A stretch of 8,857 nt of DNA. Origin: Victivallis vadensis. Its GTDB lineage: Bacteria; Verrucomicrobiota; Lentisphaeria; Victivallales; GWF2-50-93. The translations under genes were made by a program, and so were the position numbers. This document shows, piece after piece, positions 1 through 6,400 of the stretch (position 1 is its first letter; each line of letters starts with the position of its first letter). The stretch lies in contig DYRX01000174.1 in assembly GCA_020718525.1 (NCBI GenBank), positions 1 to 8,857 of the forward strand, written 5' to 3'. Under the pieces are notes generated by a model, which was not told the DNA's origin, searched no databases, and worked only from the letters and a program-made list of their open reading frames with translations.

Positions 1-936
1 GGGCATGCCCCCATGGAAGAGGTCTATTCGCGCGTCTGGAAAATTTCTTATAAGTGGCTGAAGTAGAAGGGGATTGGCATTGGAGATCTTGTTGAAGTTG
101 CCTGCCTGCAGTCCTGTGTGGAAGGCCATCGGCAGGCGAACGGCATGAAGTCTCGCGAGCAATTCGAAGACAAGAAAATCTTGGAATTGCACGTTTTCCG
201 CGCCCGAAATATTTTCGCCCCTGAGGATTCTGCCGAGGAGTCTTTCCGCATCGTTTGAGGATACCATTTTGAAGTCTATGCTTCTCGAGTAGGCATGCGC
301 TGACTTCACACCTGCAATTTCCGGAGCCGCCCTCCAGATTCCGACAACTTTGTCCATGCAGGCAAGAAGGTCTTCAAGCTTGTGTATGTGAAGGTCATAC
401 TTTGCGGAAAGCTTTTCAAGCGCATCTTTCGACGCGAGATCAATCAGCTCCGGACCGTGCGCCAGATGAAAAAAATAGTCCGGGTAAGGAGACTCTCCGA
501 AACGCCAGCATTCGATGCATGCCGAGATATTGCATCGCTCCTTCAAGACCTTGTCATATATTCCGGGACTGTTGAAATCCTGCAGTTTCAGAGAAAGTTC
601 CTCGTATGTAGAGTCGTCGAGATCTGAGATTCCGAGCAAGTCCTTTGCCGAGATCAGGGCGGCTCTCGCATATGATCCTGTTCTGATCCGGCTGAAAAGG
701 GGGCTGAACCTTTTCCATCTTTCCTGGAGCGGACGGCTTCTGTCGGCGAAGAAATGCATGTCATCATTGCCTGCGCCGGCCGCAATGAGATCTCCTGCGC
801 AGTAATGTTCAAACAAGCTGTAGAAATCGTGCGGTTTTCCTAGATGTTCTCGCTCCGTCGGCAAATGCTCGTGCGCGTCAATCGTCGGAATCTCGCAGAG
901 CTCTTCAAAGATTTCCTTCTCCAAAAATTTTTTCAT
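1..936 (-). CDS. amidohydrolase, uronate-isomerase (UxaC)-like, partial (C-terminus beyond left edge)
   Basis: The minus-strand frame is open for 312 codons from ATG at 936 to the window edge with no stop, so the gene is cut at its 3' end. It looks like a metal-dependent TIM-barrel amidohydrolase (Amidohydrolase_2 / glucuronate-isomerase-like group). Seen in the translation: IDAHEHLP near residues 19-26 (HxH metal ligands H22 and H24), a GVKSAHAYSR stretch at 209-218 with K211 where a strand-4 ligand or substrate lysine is expected, FHTG with H273, and LFHGGMP with H308. These are the conserved points in order. Relatives usually run to roughly 370-430 residues, so perhaps a quarter is missing. 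ATG 936 is chosen because AAGGA lies 9 nt upstream; an in-frame ATG at 945 has no spaced Shine-Dalgarno. It is transcribed away from the downstream loci. Substrate unknown: a uronate, a sugar lactone or another hydrolysable ring are all possible. Confidence 0.82.
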   Translation of the reverse strand, partial: MKKFLEKEIFEELCEIPTIDAHEHLPTEREHLGKPHDFYSLFEHYCAGDLIAAGAGNDDMHFFADRSRPLQERWKRFSPLFSRIRTGSYARAALISAKDLLGISDLDDSTYEELSLKLQDFNSPGIYDKVLKERCNISACIECWRFGESPYPDYFFHLAHGPELIDLASKDALEKLSAKYDLHIHKLEDLLACMDKVVGIWRAAPEIAGVKSAHAYSRSIDFKMVSSNDAERLLGRILRGENISGAENVQFQDFLVFELLARLHAVRLPMAFHTGLQAGNFNKISNANPLLLQPLIRNFPDARIDLFHGGMP

Positions 937-1036
937 GACCCTCATTCCTTCATTTTTTAAGGTAGGCTCCGCACTCCTGGCTATTCGGTCAAGCATGAAC
1001 ATATAATTCAAAAATCGGAGCCGGAGCCCGACAGCG

Positions 1037-1055
1037 ACCGAGAATATGACTCGGT
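1037..1055. promoter_or_regulatory. inverted repeat in the amidohydrolase leader, possible operator
   Basis: ACCGAG, 7 nt, CTCGGT forms a perfect 6-bp dyad about 100 bp upstream of the amidohydrolase start. Size and symmetry would suit a helix-turn-helix dimer, but no matching regulator is in the window. It could also be a leader hairpin. I see no convincing -35/-10 pair beside it. Confidence 0.3.
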
Positions 1056-1096
1056 TTGCTGGACATTTACCTCGAGACTTCCAAAGCTAGCACCTG

Positions 1097-1139
1097 TAAT
1101 GCTTAAATCAAACAAACATCAATATATTAGTAAGCGTTA
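1097..1139. repeat. imperfect inverted repeat upstream of the amidohydrolase
   Basis: TAATGCTTA (1097-1105) and TAAGCGTTA (1131-1139) are reverse complements with one mismatch, separated by 25 AT-rich bases. The position, about 160-200 bp upstream of the amidohydrolase start, would suit a regulator site. The right arm overlaps the stop codon of the decayed fragment at 1140-1301, so it could equally be a chance leftover. Confidence 0.25.
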
Positions 1140-1301
1140 GTAGCCGTCGAGCAGGGGGGAGATTAACTTGGATTGTGCAAAGAAGTATGGAGTTTTTGCC
1201 AAAAACGCCTCGAGCCAGTCAATGGGAGGATTTGCATCGTCTCCATAAACAGACCGTGCTTGCATTCCTGTCCACGGCCAGCTTAACCCAACTTCCGCAC
1301 C
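1137..1301 (-). pseudogene. unidentified 3'-terminal gene fragment
   Basis: The minus strand carries 54 codons between a TAA at 1302-1304 and a TAA at 1137-1139. The composition looks protein-like, with segments such as WPWTGMQARSVYGDD, PPIDWLEAFLAKTPYFF and LISPLLDGY. It has no credible start or Shine-Dalgarno. I read it as the C-terminal end of a larger gene that lost its front. I do not recognise the family. The bases just upstream on the minus strand (about 1282-1301, GGTGCGGAAGTTGGGTTAA) look more like a mobile-element terminus than coding sequence, which would explain the abrupt left boundary. That last point is inference. Confidence 0.35.
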
Positions 1302-1334
1302 TTAAAAAAGAGATGTTGATTATCAAGGACTTAA

Positions 1335-1349
1335 GTGCCACAGTGGCAC
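1335..1349. repeat. perfect short hairpin after the decayed gene at 1360
   Basis: GTGCCA, CAG, TGGCAC is a 6-bp perfect stem with a 3-nt loop. On the minus strand it begins 10 nt after the stop of the decayed fragment (1360-1362), a place typical for a transcript-end hairpin. There is no clear U-tract. Confidence 0.35.
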
Positions 1350-1359
1350 AACGTCCCCT

Positions 1360-1580
1360 TCACATCTTTTTGAAAATTGCTGTAAGTGTCGGCAATTTCG
1401 TTAAATCAATCCCCATTATTTTATAGATTGCCCGTTGCTGTTCATCCTGTTTTCCAGGCTTGTTCCGACTCTATATGCCGGATTGTGCAAATCCACGACT
1501 GCCTCTGCCAGAGTACGGCAATCATGCATGTTGACAATAAGAGGGGATTTACAACTTTTGCAAAAAAATAAAATGAATCT
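1360..1580 (-). pseudogene. decayed C-terminal gene fragment with a one-base frameshift, probably mobile-element derived
   Basis: Two overlapping minus-strand frames join into one protein-like tail. The first frame (to about 1452) reads MHDCRTLAEAVVDLHNPAYR then VGTSLE. The second frame reads KQDEQQRAIYKIMGIDLTK then LPTLTAIFKKM and stops at 1360-1362. Adding a single A in the A-run near 1451-1454 fuses LE to KQDE, giving about 70 continuous residues. In the first frame an in-frame TGA at 1581-1583 closes the upstream side and no proper start is seen, so this is a 5'-truncated, frameshifted remnant. I cannot name the family. The setting (hairpin after the stop, IS-end-like sequence at 1282-1301, a second IS remnant elsewhere in the window) suggests the tail of a transposase, but this is inference. 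Confidence 0.45.
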
Positions 1581-1795
1581 TCATAGACAAAAAATATTAT
1601 TTATTTATTTGACTGCGGAAGTCGGGCTAATTATAAACATATTATACTTATTAAAAGGGTCAGCCCCCTGAACTTGAACGATGTCCAAATCAGTCTTTTG
1701 CCCCCAACAAGAGCGATTATCATGTCAAAGGTCTAGTTTTTACTCATCCAGTGGATGCTTGAAAAAAACGCCATGCGATATATGGTGTCTCTCAA
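1581..1795. other. AT-rich intergenic stretch with no gene seen
   Basis: No open frame with coding character is present on either strand. The one notable element is a 13-bp near-perfect palindrome, CATCCA-G-TGGATG, at 1745-1757, about 40-70 bp upstream of the cysteine-cluster gene. It could be an operator. No convincing -35/-10 pair was found; a TTGCCC and TATCAT pair at 1698 and 1718 is spaced only 14 bp. Confidence 0.4.
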
Positions 1796-1825
1796 TTGGA
1801 GCATATTTTAATAGCGGAGACCGGA

Positions 1826-2188
1826 TTGGATTGGAATGATTCATTCAAATGTCTGAAATGCGGCGACTGCTGCAGATGGCACGGCTATGTCAGGATTACC
1901 GAGAAGGAGGCTGACAGCATTGCGGAATTCCTCGGAATTGATGTCGGAGAATTCATCGGCAAAATGGCGGTGATAACTGCGGACAGGAGGAGTCTTTCTA
2001 TTGACGAGATGCCGAATGGAGACTGCATTTTTTTCAGAGACGAACCGCCACGCTGCGAGATATACGATGTCCGCCCTCGCCAATGCCGCGATTTTCCGAT
2101 AAAATGGAATTCCCGTTCGAAGCAGTTCAGATGCAGGGCTGAGTTGTACGCCGAATCTGCGGGGAGCTCCACTCAGATCAGTGCATAG
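1826..2188 (+). CDS. YkgJ-family zinc/iron-chelating cysteine-cluster protein
   Basis: A small cytoplasmic protein of the YkgJ (CxxCxxCC) family, thought to bind a metal ion or iron-sulfur cluster through conserved cysteines. Counting from TTG 1826 (120 residues), CLKCGDCC supplies C9, C12, C15 and C16. A later set is C67 (GDCIFF), C77 (RCEIY) and C87 in the typical RPRQCRDFP box, plus C103. The frame is open from 1763, with a further in-frame TTG at 1796 that would give 130 residues. I prefer 1826 because GGAG lies 6 nt upstream and family members start close to the first cysteine pair; 1796 has no Shine-Dalgarno. The gene ends 8 bp before the alternative start, or 38 bp before the preferred start, of the PHP-like gene and is probably cotranscribed with it. 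Exact biochemical role unknown. Confidence 0.8.
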   Translation: MDWNDSFKCLKCGDCCRWHGYVRITEKEADSIAEFLGIDVGEFIGKMAVITADRRSLSIDEMPNGDCIFFRDEPPRCEIYDVRPRQCRDFPIKWNSRSKQFRCRAELYAESAGSSTQISA

Positions 2189-2226
2189 GTGAAAGCTTGG
2201 CAAATGCATGCAAATGGAGTGCGCTG

Positions 2227-3762
2227 GTGAACATCTCACGATCTTTGACGGCAGAAATCGGGGTCTGTGCTTTCATCTTGCCCGCGTTATTGTTATATTT
2301 GCCTCCCGCGCCGCTCTTTTCCGCTCAATACGAGGGTATTTTCAGAGTTAACAGCAAGGTCAGCTCGGGTGCCGACAGCATTGAGAGGATTGCCGATGAC
2401 GCGTCCAAACAAGGAATGGATTTTGTTGTCCTTAGCGATCAGATGATGGTTCGCGCCGAATACGGACTGCCGCCCTTCAGAAATGTGATGAAGCGATCCT
2501 TGAACAAGCCCGATGTCCTGTCGTACGGAGTCAAAGATTACATCGAAAGAATCAAGTCCGCAGACGCCTTTTATCCGACGGAATTGATTGTAGGAGTTGA
2601 TCTGGCCCCGCACTACTACTGGACCGGATCTCTGCTCGGAAAAAACCTTTGCAACAGGCAGTTCAGCCAGCAGATGACAATTTTTGGCAGTGAAGATGCG
2701 GATTTCTACGCAAAGATGCCATTCCTCCACAGCAATGCCCCCGAAGAAAACGCATGGCTTGTCCTGCTTCGCCTTTCTCCTCTTCTGCTCTCGCTGAACG
2801 GCATCCTGATTCTTGCCTCCGCCTTCCGCACACGCTTTTACGAGGACAGACAGGGAAACACCTATAGCCGCCCTGCGCGCCTTCAAAAAATTCTAGCGCT
2901 CGCACTGATAGCTCTAGGATTGCTTTGGACAGTTGACATGAGACCATTCAAAAAGAAAATCCCATTTGATCAATATTCAAAATGCGGAAGAAAGCCTTAT
3001 CAGGATTTGATAGACTATGTCAGGGCGCGTGGGGGAAGCCTCTGCGGAGTCGTCTGGTCCGCCCCCGAAGCGAAATCCGTCAACATTGTTTCCGGTGTTC
3101 CACTGATCAGCATGCCGTATCTCAATGATGTTGCCGCGACTAGGGATCACAATGGTCTTGCAGGAATTTATGCTGATCGTTTCACTGCACATCTTTCTGG
3201 GCATGAATGGGATACGATGCTTGATGAATTCTGCCGTGGCGAGAGAAAAACTCTGCCGGCTCTTTTTGGGGAGCTGGATTATCACGGATCGGGCGATAGA
3301 CCCATTGATATCATAAAAATAGTTGCGATTGCGGACGACGCGCCTCCAGGAGAGGAGAGAAAAAACAAAATAATCCAGGCGCTTCTGTCGGGCAGTTCCT
3401 ACTCTCTGCGCAAAGGCTCATCGTCCGAAATGCGGATCCGGAGCGCGCAGATATCGGACGGCATGAGTACTGCCGGTCCAGGCGGCAGTTTGGAAACTAC
3501 AAGGAGTTCCTCTCTAAATTTCAAGCTGGAAGGCCGGCTCAGCCCCTCTGGCAAAGGAAGCACCAGCATTTCCGTCGTATTGAATGGAAGGCTCAGGTGC
3601 TGTGCGGAGCTTCCCGTTGACAGCTCCGGAGAATTTCAATTGGAACTAAGGATTTTGCCGGACGATTCTTCTGGCATGCAATACCTTCGTTTCTGGCTCG
3701 AATCACCCGATTCGGGAATACTGATTTGCAATCCAATATTTATGAAGATAGTCTCTGAATGA
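2227..3762 (+). CDS. membrane-anchored degenerate PHP-domain protein
   Basis: About 511 residues from GTG 2227 (GGAG 7 nt upstream). An in-frame TTG at 2197 with AGGTGA 4 nt upstream would add 10 residues; numbering here uses that longer form. A hydrophobic segment at about 20-42 looks like a signal anchor. Two further membrane segments lie at about 187-210 and 232-248. The soluble parts follow the PHP-phosphoesterase plan: a strand then SIERIADDASKQGMDFVVLS (61-80), GVDLAPHYYWTGS (133-145), GGSLCGVVWSAPEA (279-292), and GELDYHGSGD (358-367). The usual metal ligands are largely gone: HxH is R49-V-N51, TDH is S80-D81-Q82, and the WAHP histidine is A289. D361 and H363 remain. CNPIFM near the C-terminus matches the SNPIF ending of such proteins. 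It is therefore probably not a normal phosphoesterase. Role unknown; perhaps binding or structural. Confidence 0.72.
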   Translation: MNISRSLTAEIGVCAFILPALLLYLPPAPLFSAQYEGIFRVNSKVSSGADSIERIADDASKQGMDFVVLSDQMMVRAEYGLPPFRNVMKRSLNKPDVLSYGVKDYIERIKSADAFYPTELIVGVDLAPHYYWTGSLLGKNLCNRQFSQQMTIFGSEDADFYAKMPFLHSNAPEENAWLVLLRLSPLLLSLNGILILASAFRTRFYEDRQGNTYSRPARLQKILALALIALGLLWTVDMRPFKKKIPFDQYSKCGRKPYQDLIDYVRARGGSLCGVVWSAPEAKSVNIVSGVPLISMPYLNDVAATRDHNGLAGIYADRFTAHLSGHEWDTMLDEFCRGERKTLPALFGELDYHGSGDRPIDIIKIVAIADDAPPGEERKNKIIQALLSGSSYSLRKGSSSEMRIRSAQISDGMSTAGPGGSLETTRSSSLNFKLEGRLSPSGKGSTSISVVLNGRLRCCAELPVDSSGEFQLELRILPDDSSGMQYLRFWLESPDSGILICNPIFMKIVSE

Positions 3763-3783
3763 GCTATGTCAGTTTTTCATTTT

Positions 3784-3808
3784 AATAAATTCAAATTGTG
3801 AATTTATT
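3784..3808. repeat. perfect 10-bp stem-loop after the PHP-like gene
   Basis: AATAAATTCA, AATTG, TGAATTTATT is a perfect inverted repeat beginning 22 bp after the PHP-like stop codon. It sits where a terminator would be, but the stem is AT-only apart from one pair and no U-tract follows, so intrinsic termination would be weak. It could also be an operator for the aldolase operon about 230-250 bp downstream. Confidence 0.5.
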
Positions 3809-3876
3809 GTACATTAAAAACAGTCGCTGATTCCTCGTGTTTCCTAGCTGACAACAATTTGCTGAATCTTTGCGCT

Positions 3877-3892
3877 TGAGATCAGCATCTCA
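3877..3892. promoter_or_regulatory. palindrome upstream of the aldolase operon, possible operator
   Basis: TGAGAT, CAGC, ATCTCA is a 16-bp perfect dyad about 80 bp upstream of the likely -10 box. Its form suits a dimeric repressor or activator of GntR or LacI type. No such regulator gene is in the window and the match is not to a consensus I can name. Confidence 0.3.
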
Positions 3893-3972
3893 TTAAATTT
3901 GCAGAAAAATACATGCAATAGCTAAAATTATCCCTTCATAAATGGAAATAATCAATGTAAATTCCAGTAAAA

Positions 3973-3978
3973 TATAAT
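3973..3978 (+). promoter_or_regulatory. TATAAT -10 box of the sugar operon
   Basis: A perfect TATAAT lies 60 bp upstream of the aldolase start in an AT-rich region. No good -35 hexamer is found at 16-18 bp, which would fit an activator-dependent promoter. A weak dyad TGGAA...TTCCA (3943-3966) covers the -35 position and could be that activator site. Confidence 0.45.
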
Positions 3979-4037
3979 TTAATAGACTGAAAAGACGTGA
4001 TACAGTGTAGAGAGGCATAATTAAGAAGGAGGCGGGA

Positions 4038-4946
4038 ATGTCCAATTTGAAGAGCGGCGAACTTATGCGCATGGCGGCGGAGGCGGGCACGGCGATCCCC
4101 GGATTCAACATTCCGTATCTGCCGATGCTCGAAGCAGTTGTGAATGCAATAAAGGACTGCAACAGCTTCGGGCTCGTCATGGTCGCCCGTCTGGAGTGGG
4201 AGAAATTCGAGTCGAAAAGTCCGGAGGCGGTTGCGGAGGAATACCGAAAGTTTGCGTCTGAGCTCCATACGCGCCTTCACCTTGATCATGTCCCGGTCAT
4301 AGACGAGGACAATCGGCGCGTGGACTACATGGACATAATCCGCCGGGCGATCAGCTCAGGCTACGAGTCGGTGATGATTGACGGCTCGCATCTGCCGCTT
4401 GATGAAAACATCCGATGCACGAAGGACGTCGTTGAGATTGCCCACGCATCAGGGATTCCTGTCGAAGCAGAACTCGGAGCTGTCCTGGGGCACGAGGCGG
4501 GGCCCCTTCCTCCTTACGACGAGCTTTTTGCATCAGGCAAGGGCTTCACCGATCCTGAAGAAGCCCGCATCTTCTCAATCGAAAGCGGAGCAGACTGGCT
4601 TTCAGTAGCGATAGGCAACGTGCATGGGGCGATTTCAGCCGCAGCAAGAGGAAAGGCGAAGATCGAAGCCAGGCTCAGCCTGGAGCGCCTCGATCAAATT
4701 CGGAAGAGGACGGGAATCCCGCTTGTCCTGCATGGAGGGACTGGAATCCGCAAGGAGTATGTGATCGAATCAATACGCCGTGGAATAGCCAAGATCAACG
4801 TGGCGACGGCCATCCGGCAGCCGTACGAGGCGAGTCTTGCAAAAGGGACAATTGCCGCCCAGGACGCAGTCTACGAGGCAATGCTGAAGGTCATAAACGA
4901 TGAGCTGGAGCTTAAAAATTCAGCGGAGATTTTCAAGAAGAAATAA
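4038..4946 (+). CDS. class II fructose-bisphosphate-aldolase-family (ketose-bisphosphate) aldolase
   Basis: A 302-residue zinc-dependent class II aldolase of the FbaA/GatY/KbaY fold. It would cleave a phosphorylated ketose to dihydroxyacetone phosphate and an aldehyde in the cytoplasm. Motifs in order: LHLDH at 80-84 (D83 the proton donor, H84 a zinc ligand), GYESVMIDGSHLP at 108-120, VEAELG at 142-147 (E145), AIGNVHGA at 191-198 (H196 zinc ligand), LHGGTGI at 231-237 (H232 zinc ligand, glycines for the phosphate), and KINVAT at 252-257. NVAT rather than NIDTD leans toward the GatY/KbaY/IolJ side over glycolytic FbaA. The start is secure: AAGGAGG with 5-nt spacing. It is first in an operon with an isomerase and a kinase 29 bp and further downstream, so its substrate is probably the ketose phosphate made by those two. 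Substrate identity cannot be read from the sequence. Confidence 0.9.
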   Translation: MSNLKSGELMRMAAEAGTAIPGFNIPYLPMLEAVVNAIKDCNSFGLVMVARLEWEKFESKSPEAVAEEYRKFASELHTRLHLDHVPVIDEDNRRVDYMDIIRRAISSGYESVMIDGSHLPLDENIRCTKDVVEIAHASGIPVEAELGAVLGHEAGPLPPYDELFASGKGFTDPEEARIFSIESGADWLSVAIGNVHGAISAAARGKAKIEARLSLERLDQIRKRTGIPLVLHGGTGIRKEYVIESIRRGIAKINVATAIRQPYEASLAKGTIAAQDAVYEAMLKVINDELELKNSAEIFKKK

Positions 4947-4981
4947 AATCAGAGGCAATAGCAGAATAAGGAGAAATGAAT

Positions 4982-6400
4982 ATGGAGAAGAAGAAAACGA
5001 GTTTTGCGCTCTATTTCGGAAACCGCGGTTTTTTTCCGGAGAAGCTCATATCCGAAGCTAGTGAGGAGATGAGCAGAGTCCTCGCAAAGCTTGGCTATGG
5101 CTCGATATGCATGGACGAATCCGAAACGCGATATGGCGCTGTCGAAGGTGCGGACGACGGAATCAAATATGCAAAGTTCCTGGCCACCAGAAGGGGGGAA
5201 TACGACGGAGTCATACTCTGCCTTCCCAACTTTGGAGATGAAACCGGAGCAATTGCAGCGCTTCAGGATTGCGGCGTCCCCATCCTCGTCCAAGCCTATC
5301 CTGACGAAATTGGAAAAATGGGCTTCGCCAGCAGGCGCGACGCATTCTGCGGCAAATTTTCCGTGATGGATGTCTTCTGCCAGTATGGACTGCCTTTCAC
5401 TGTCTTCCCTCCTCATGTTACGCGTCCGGACGACAAGATTTTTGAGGGACATCTGCGTGATTTCGCGGCGACATGCAGGATAGTCAAGGGCATGCGCAGA
5501 CTCACAGTAGGCGCGCTCGGTGCCAGGACGACCGCGTTCAAGACAGTCCGCTTCGACGAGCTCGCCCTTCAGAAGCACGGAATAACGACCGAAGCGCTGG
5601 ATCTTTCGGAACTGTTCATGAGGGTGCGCGATGTGAAGGTGGAATCTGCTAAATTCGCAGACAAGGCAAAGTGCTTCAGGGGCTACTGCAACTGGACGGG
5701 GGTGCCGCAGGAAAAATTTGACATGATCGTCAAAACTGCCGTCGCCATAGACAATATCGTATCCGACTATAAATTGGACTGCATAGCCTTGCGATGCTGG
5801 ATCGAGATCGAAAAGGAGCTTGGGATTTCTCCCTGCGTGATACTCAGCGAGCTGAACGACCGCGGAATCGTCGCCGCCTGCGAGCTTGACGTTTGCAACG
5901 CCGTCGCCATGCAGGCGCTGATGCTTGCGTCGGAAAGTCCGGCGACATGCCTGGACTGGAACAACAACTACGGAGACGACCCAGACAAGTGCATACTCTT
6001 CCACTGCGGTCCCGTTCCGCAGAAGATGATGGCGCGCAAAGGCGATGTGATTGACCATCCGATGTTTGCCAAGGCTATGGGCGCCGGATGCGGCTGGGGA
6101 TGCAACGTCGGCAGGATCGCCCCGTCGCCGATGAGCTTCGCAAGCTCGAAGACCGATTCAGGCAGGCTTGTCTTTTATCTCGGAGAGGGTGAGTTCACTG
6201 ACGACAGGATTGACGATGATTTCTTCGGCTGTGCGGGAGTCGCGAAGATAGGCGGACTGCAGAAGCTCCTTCGGATGATCGGATACGAGGGCTTCAGGCA
6301 CCATGTCGGAGTGAGCTCGGGCCACTGGGAGACAGCTCTACGCGAGGCGTTCACGAGATATCTTGGATACGAAATAAGCAGGGCATCTGAGGAAAAATGA
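4982..6400 (+). CDS. L-fucose/L-arabinose isomerase family protein (sugar isomerase)
   Basis: About 472-474 residues with the FucI/AraA layout: an N-terminal Rossmann-like domain (a YDGVILCLPNFGDETG stretch at 76-91), a middle domain, and a C-terminal domain. It would convert an aldose to the matching ketose with a bound Mn2+ or similar metal. Visible conserved points (numbered from ATG 4976): RCWIEIE at 273-279 with E277 as metal-binding glutamate, the CELDV box at 302-306 with D305 as second ligand, and RHHVGVSSGHW at 441-451 giving the C-terminal histidine. The sequence is cysteine-rich, including GAGCGWGC at 369-376. I choose ATG 4982 because AAGGAG is 8 nt upstream; ATG 4976 leaves only 2 nt. 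It lies 29-35 bp after the aldolase and overlaps the kinase by 4 bp, so it is clearly in the operon. Specificity (fucose, rhamnose, arabinose, or a modified or sulfonated sugar) is unresolved. Confidence 0.85.
   Translation: MEKKKTSFALYFGNRGFFPEKLISEASEEMSRVLAKLGYGSICMDESETRYGAVEGADDGIKYAKFLATRRGEYDGVILCLPNFGDETGAIAALQDCGVPILVQAYPDEIGKMGFASRRDAFCGKFSVMDVFCQYGLPFTVFPPHVTRPDDKIFEGHLRDFAATCRIVKGMRRLTVGALGARTTAFKTVRFDELALQKHGITTEALDLSELFMRVRDVKVESAKFADKAKCFRGYCNWTGVPQEKFDMIVKTAVAIDNIVSDYKLDCIALRCWIEIEKELGISPCVILSELNDRGIVAACELDVCNAVAMQALMLASESPATCLDWNNNYGDDPDKCILFHCGPVPQKMMARKGDVIDHPMFAKAMGAGCGWGCNVGRIAPSPMSFASSKTDSGRLVFYLGEGEFTDDRIDDDFFGCAGVAKIGGLQKLLRMIGYEGFRHHVGVSSGHWETALREAFTRYLGYEISRASEEK

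Noticed and set aside
48..251. 67-codon minus-strand open frame
   Set aside because: It is in a different frame from the amidohydrolase that covers the same bases and contains that enzyme's conserved histidines.
382..805. two plus-strand frames of 81 and 96 codons
   Set aside because: Both are antisense to the amidohydrolase.
1175..1671. plus-strand frames of 61-83 codons
   Set aside because: No Shine-Dalgarno and no family signal; the opposite strand carries the more protein-like, decayed fragments.
2293..2886. 197-codon minus-strand open frame
   Set aside because: Antisense to the PHP-like gene, which has membrane segments and PHP-family motifs in order.
4949..6058. 369-codon minus-strand open frame
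   Set aside because: It lies antisense to the isomerase, which has clear family motifs, a Shine-Dalgarno and operon spacing. The antisense product shows no recognisable domain.
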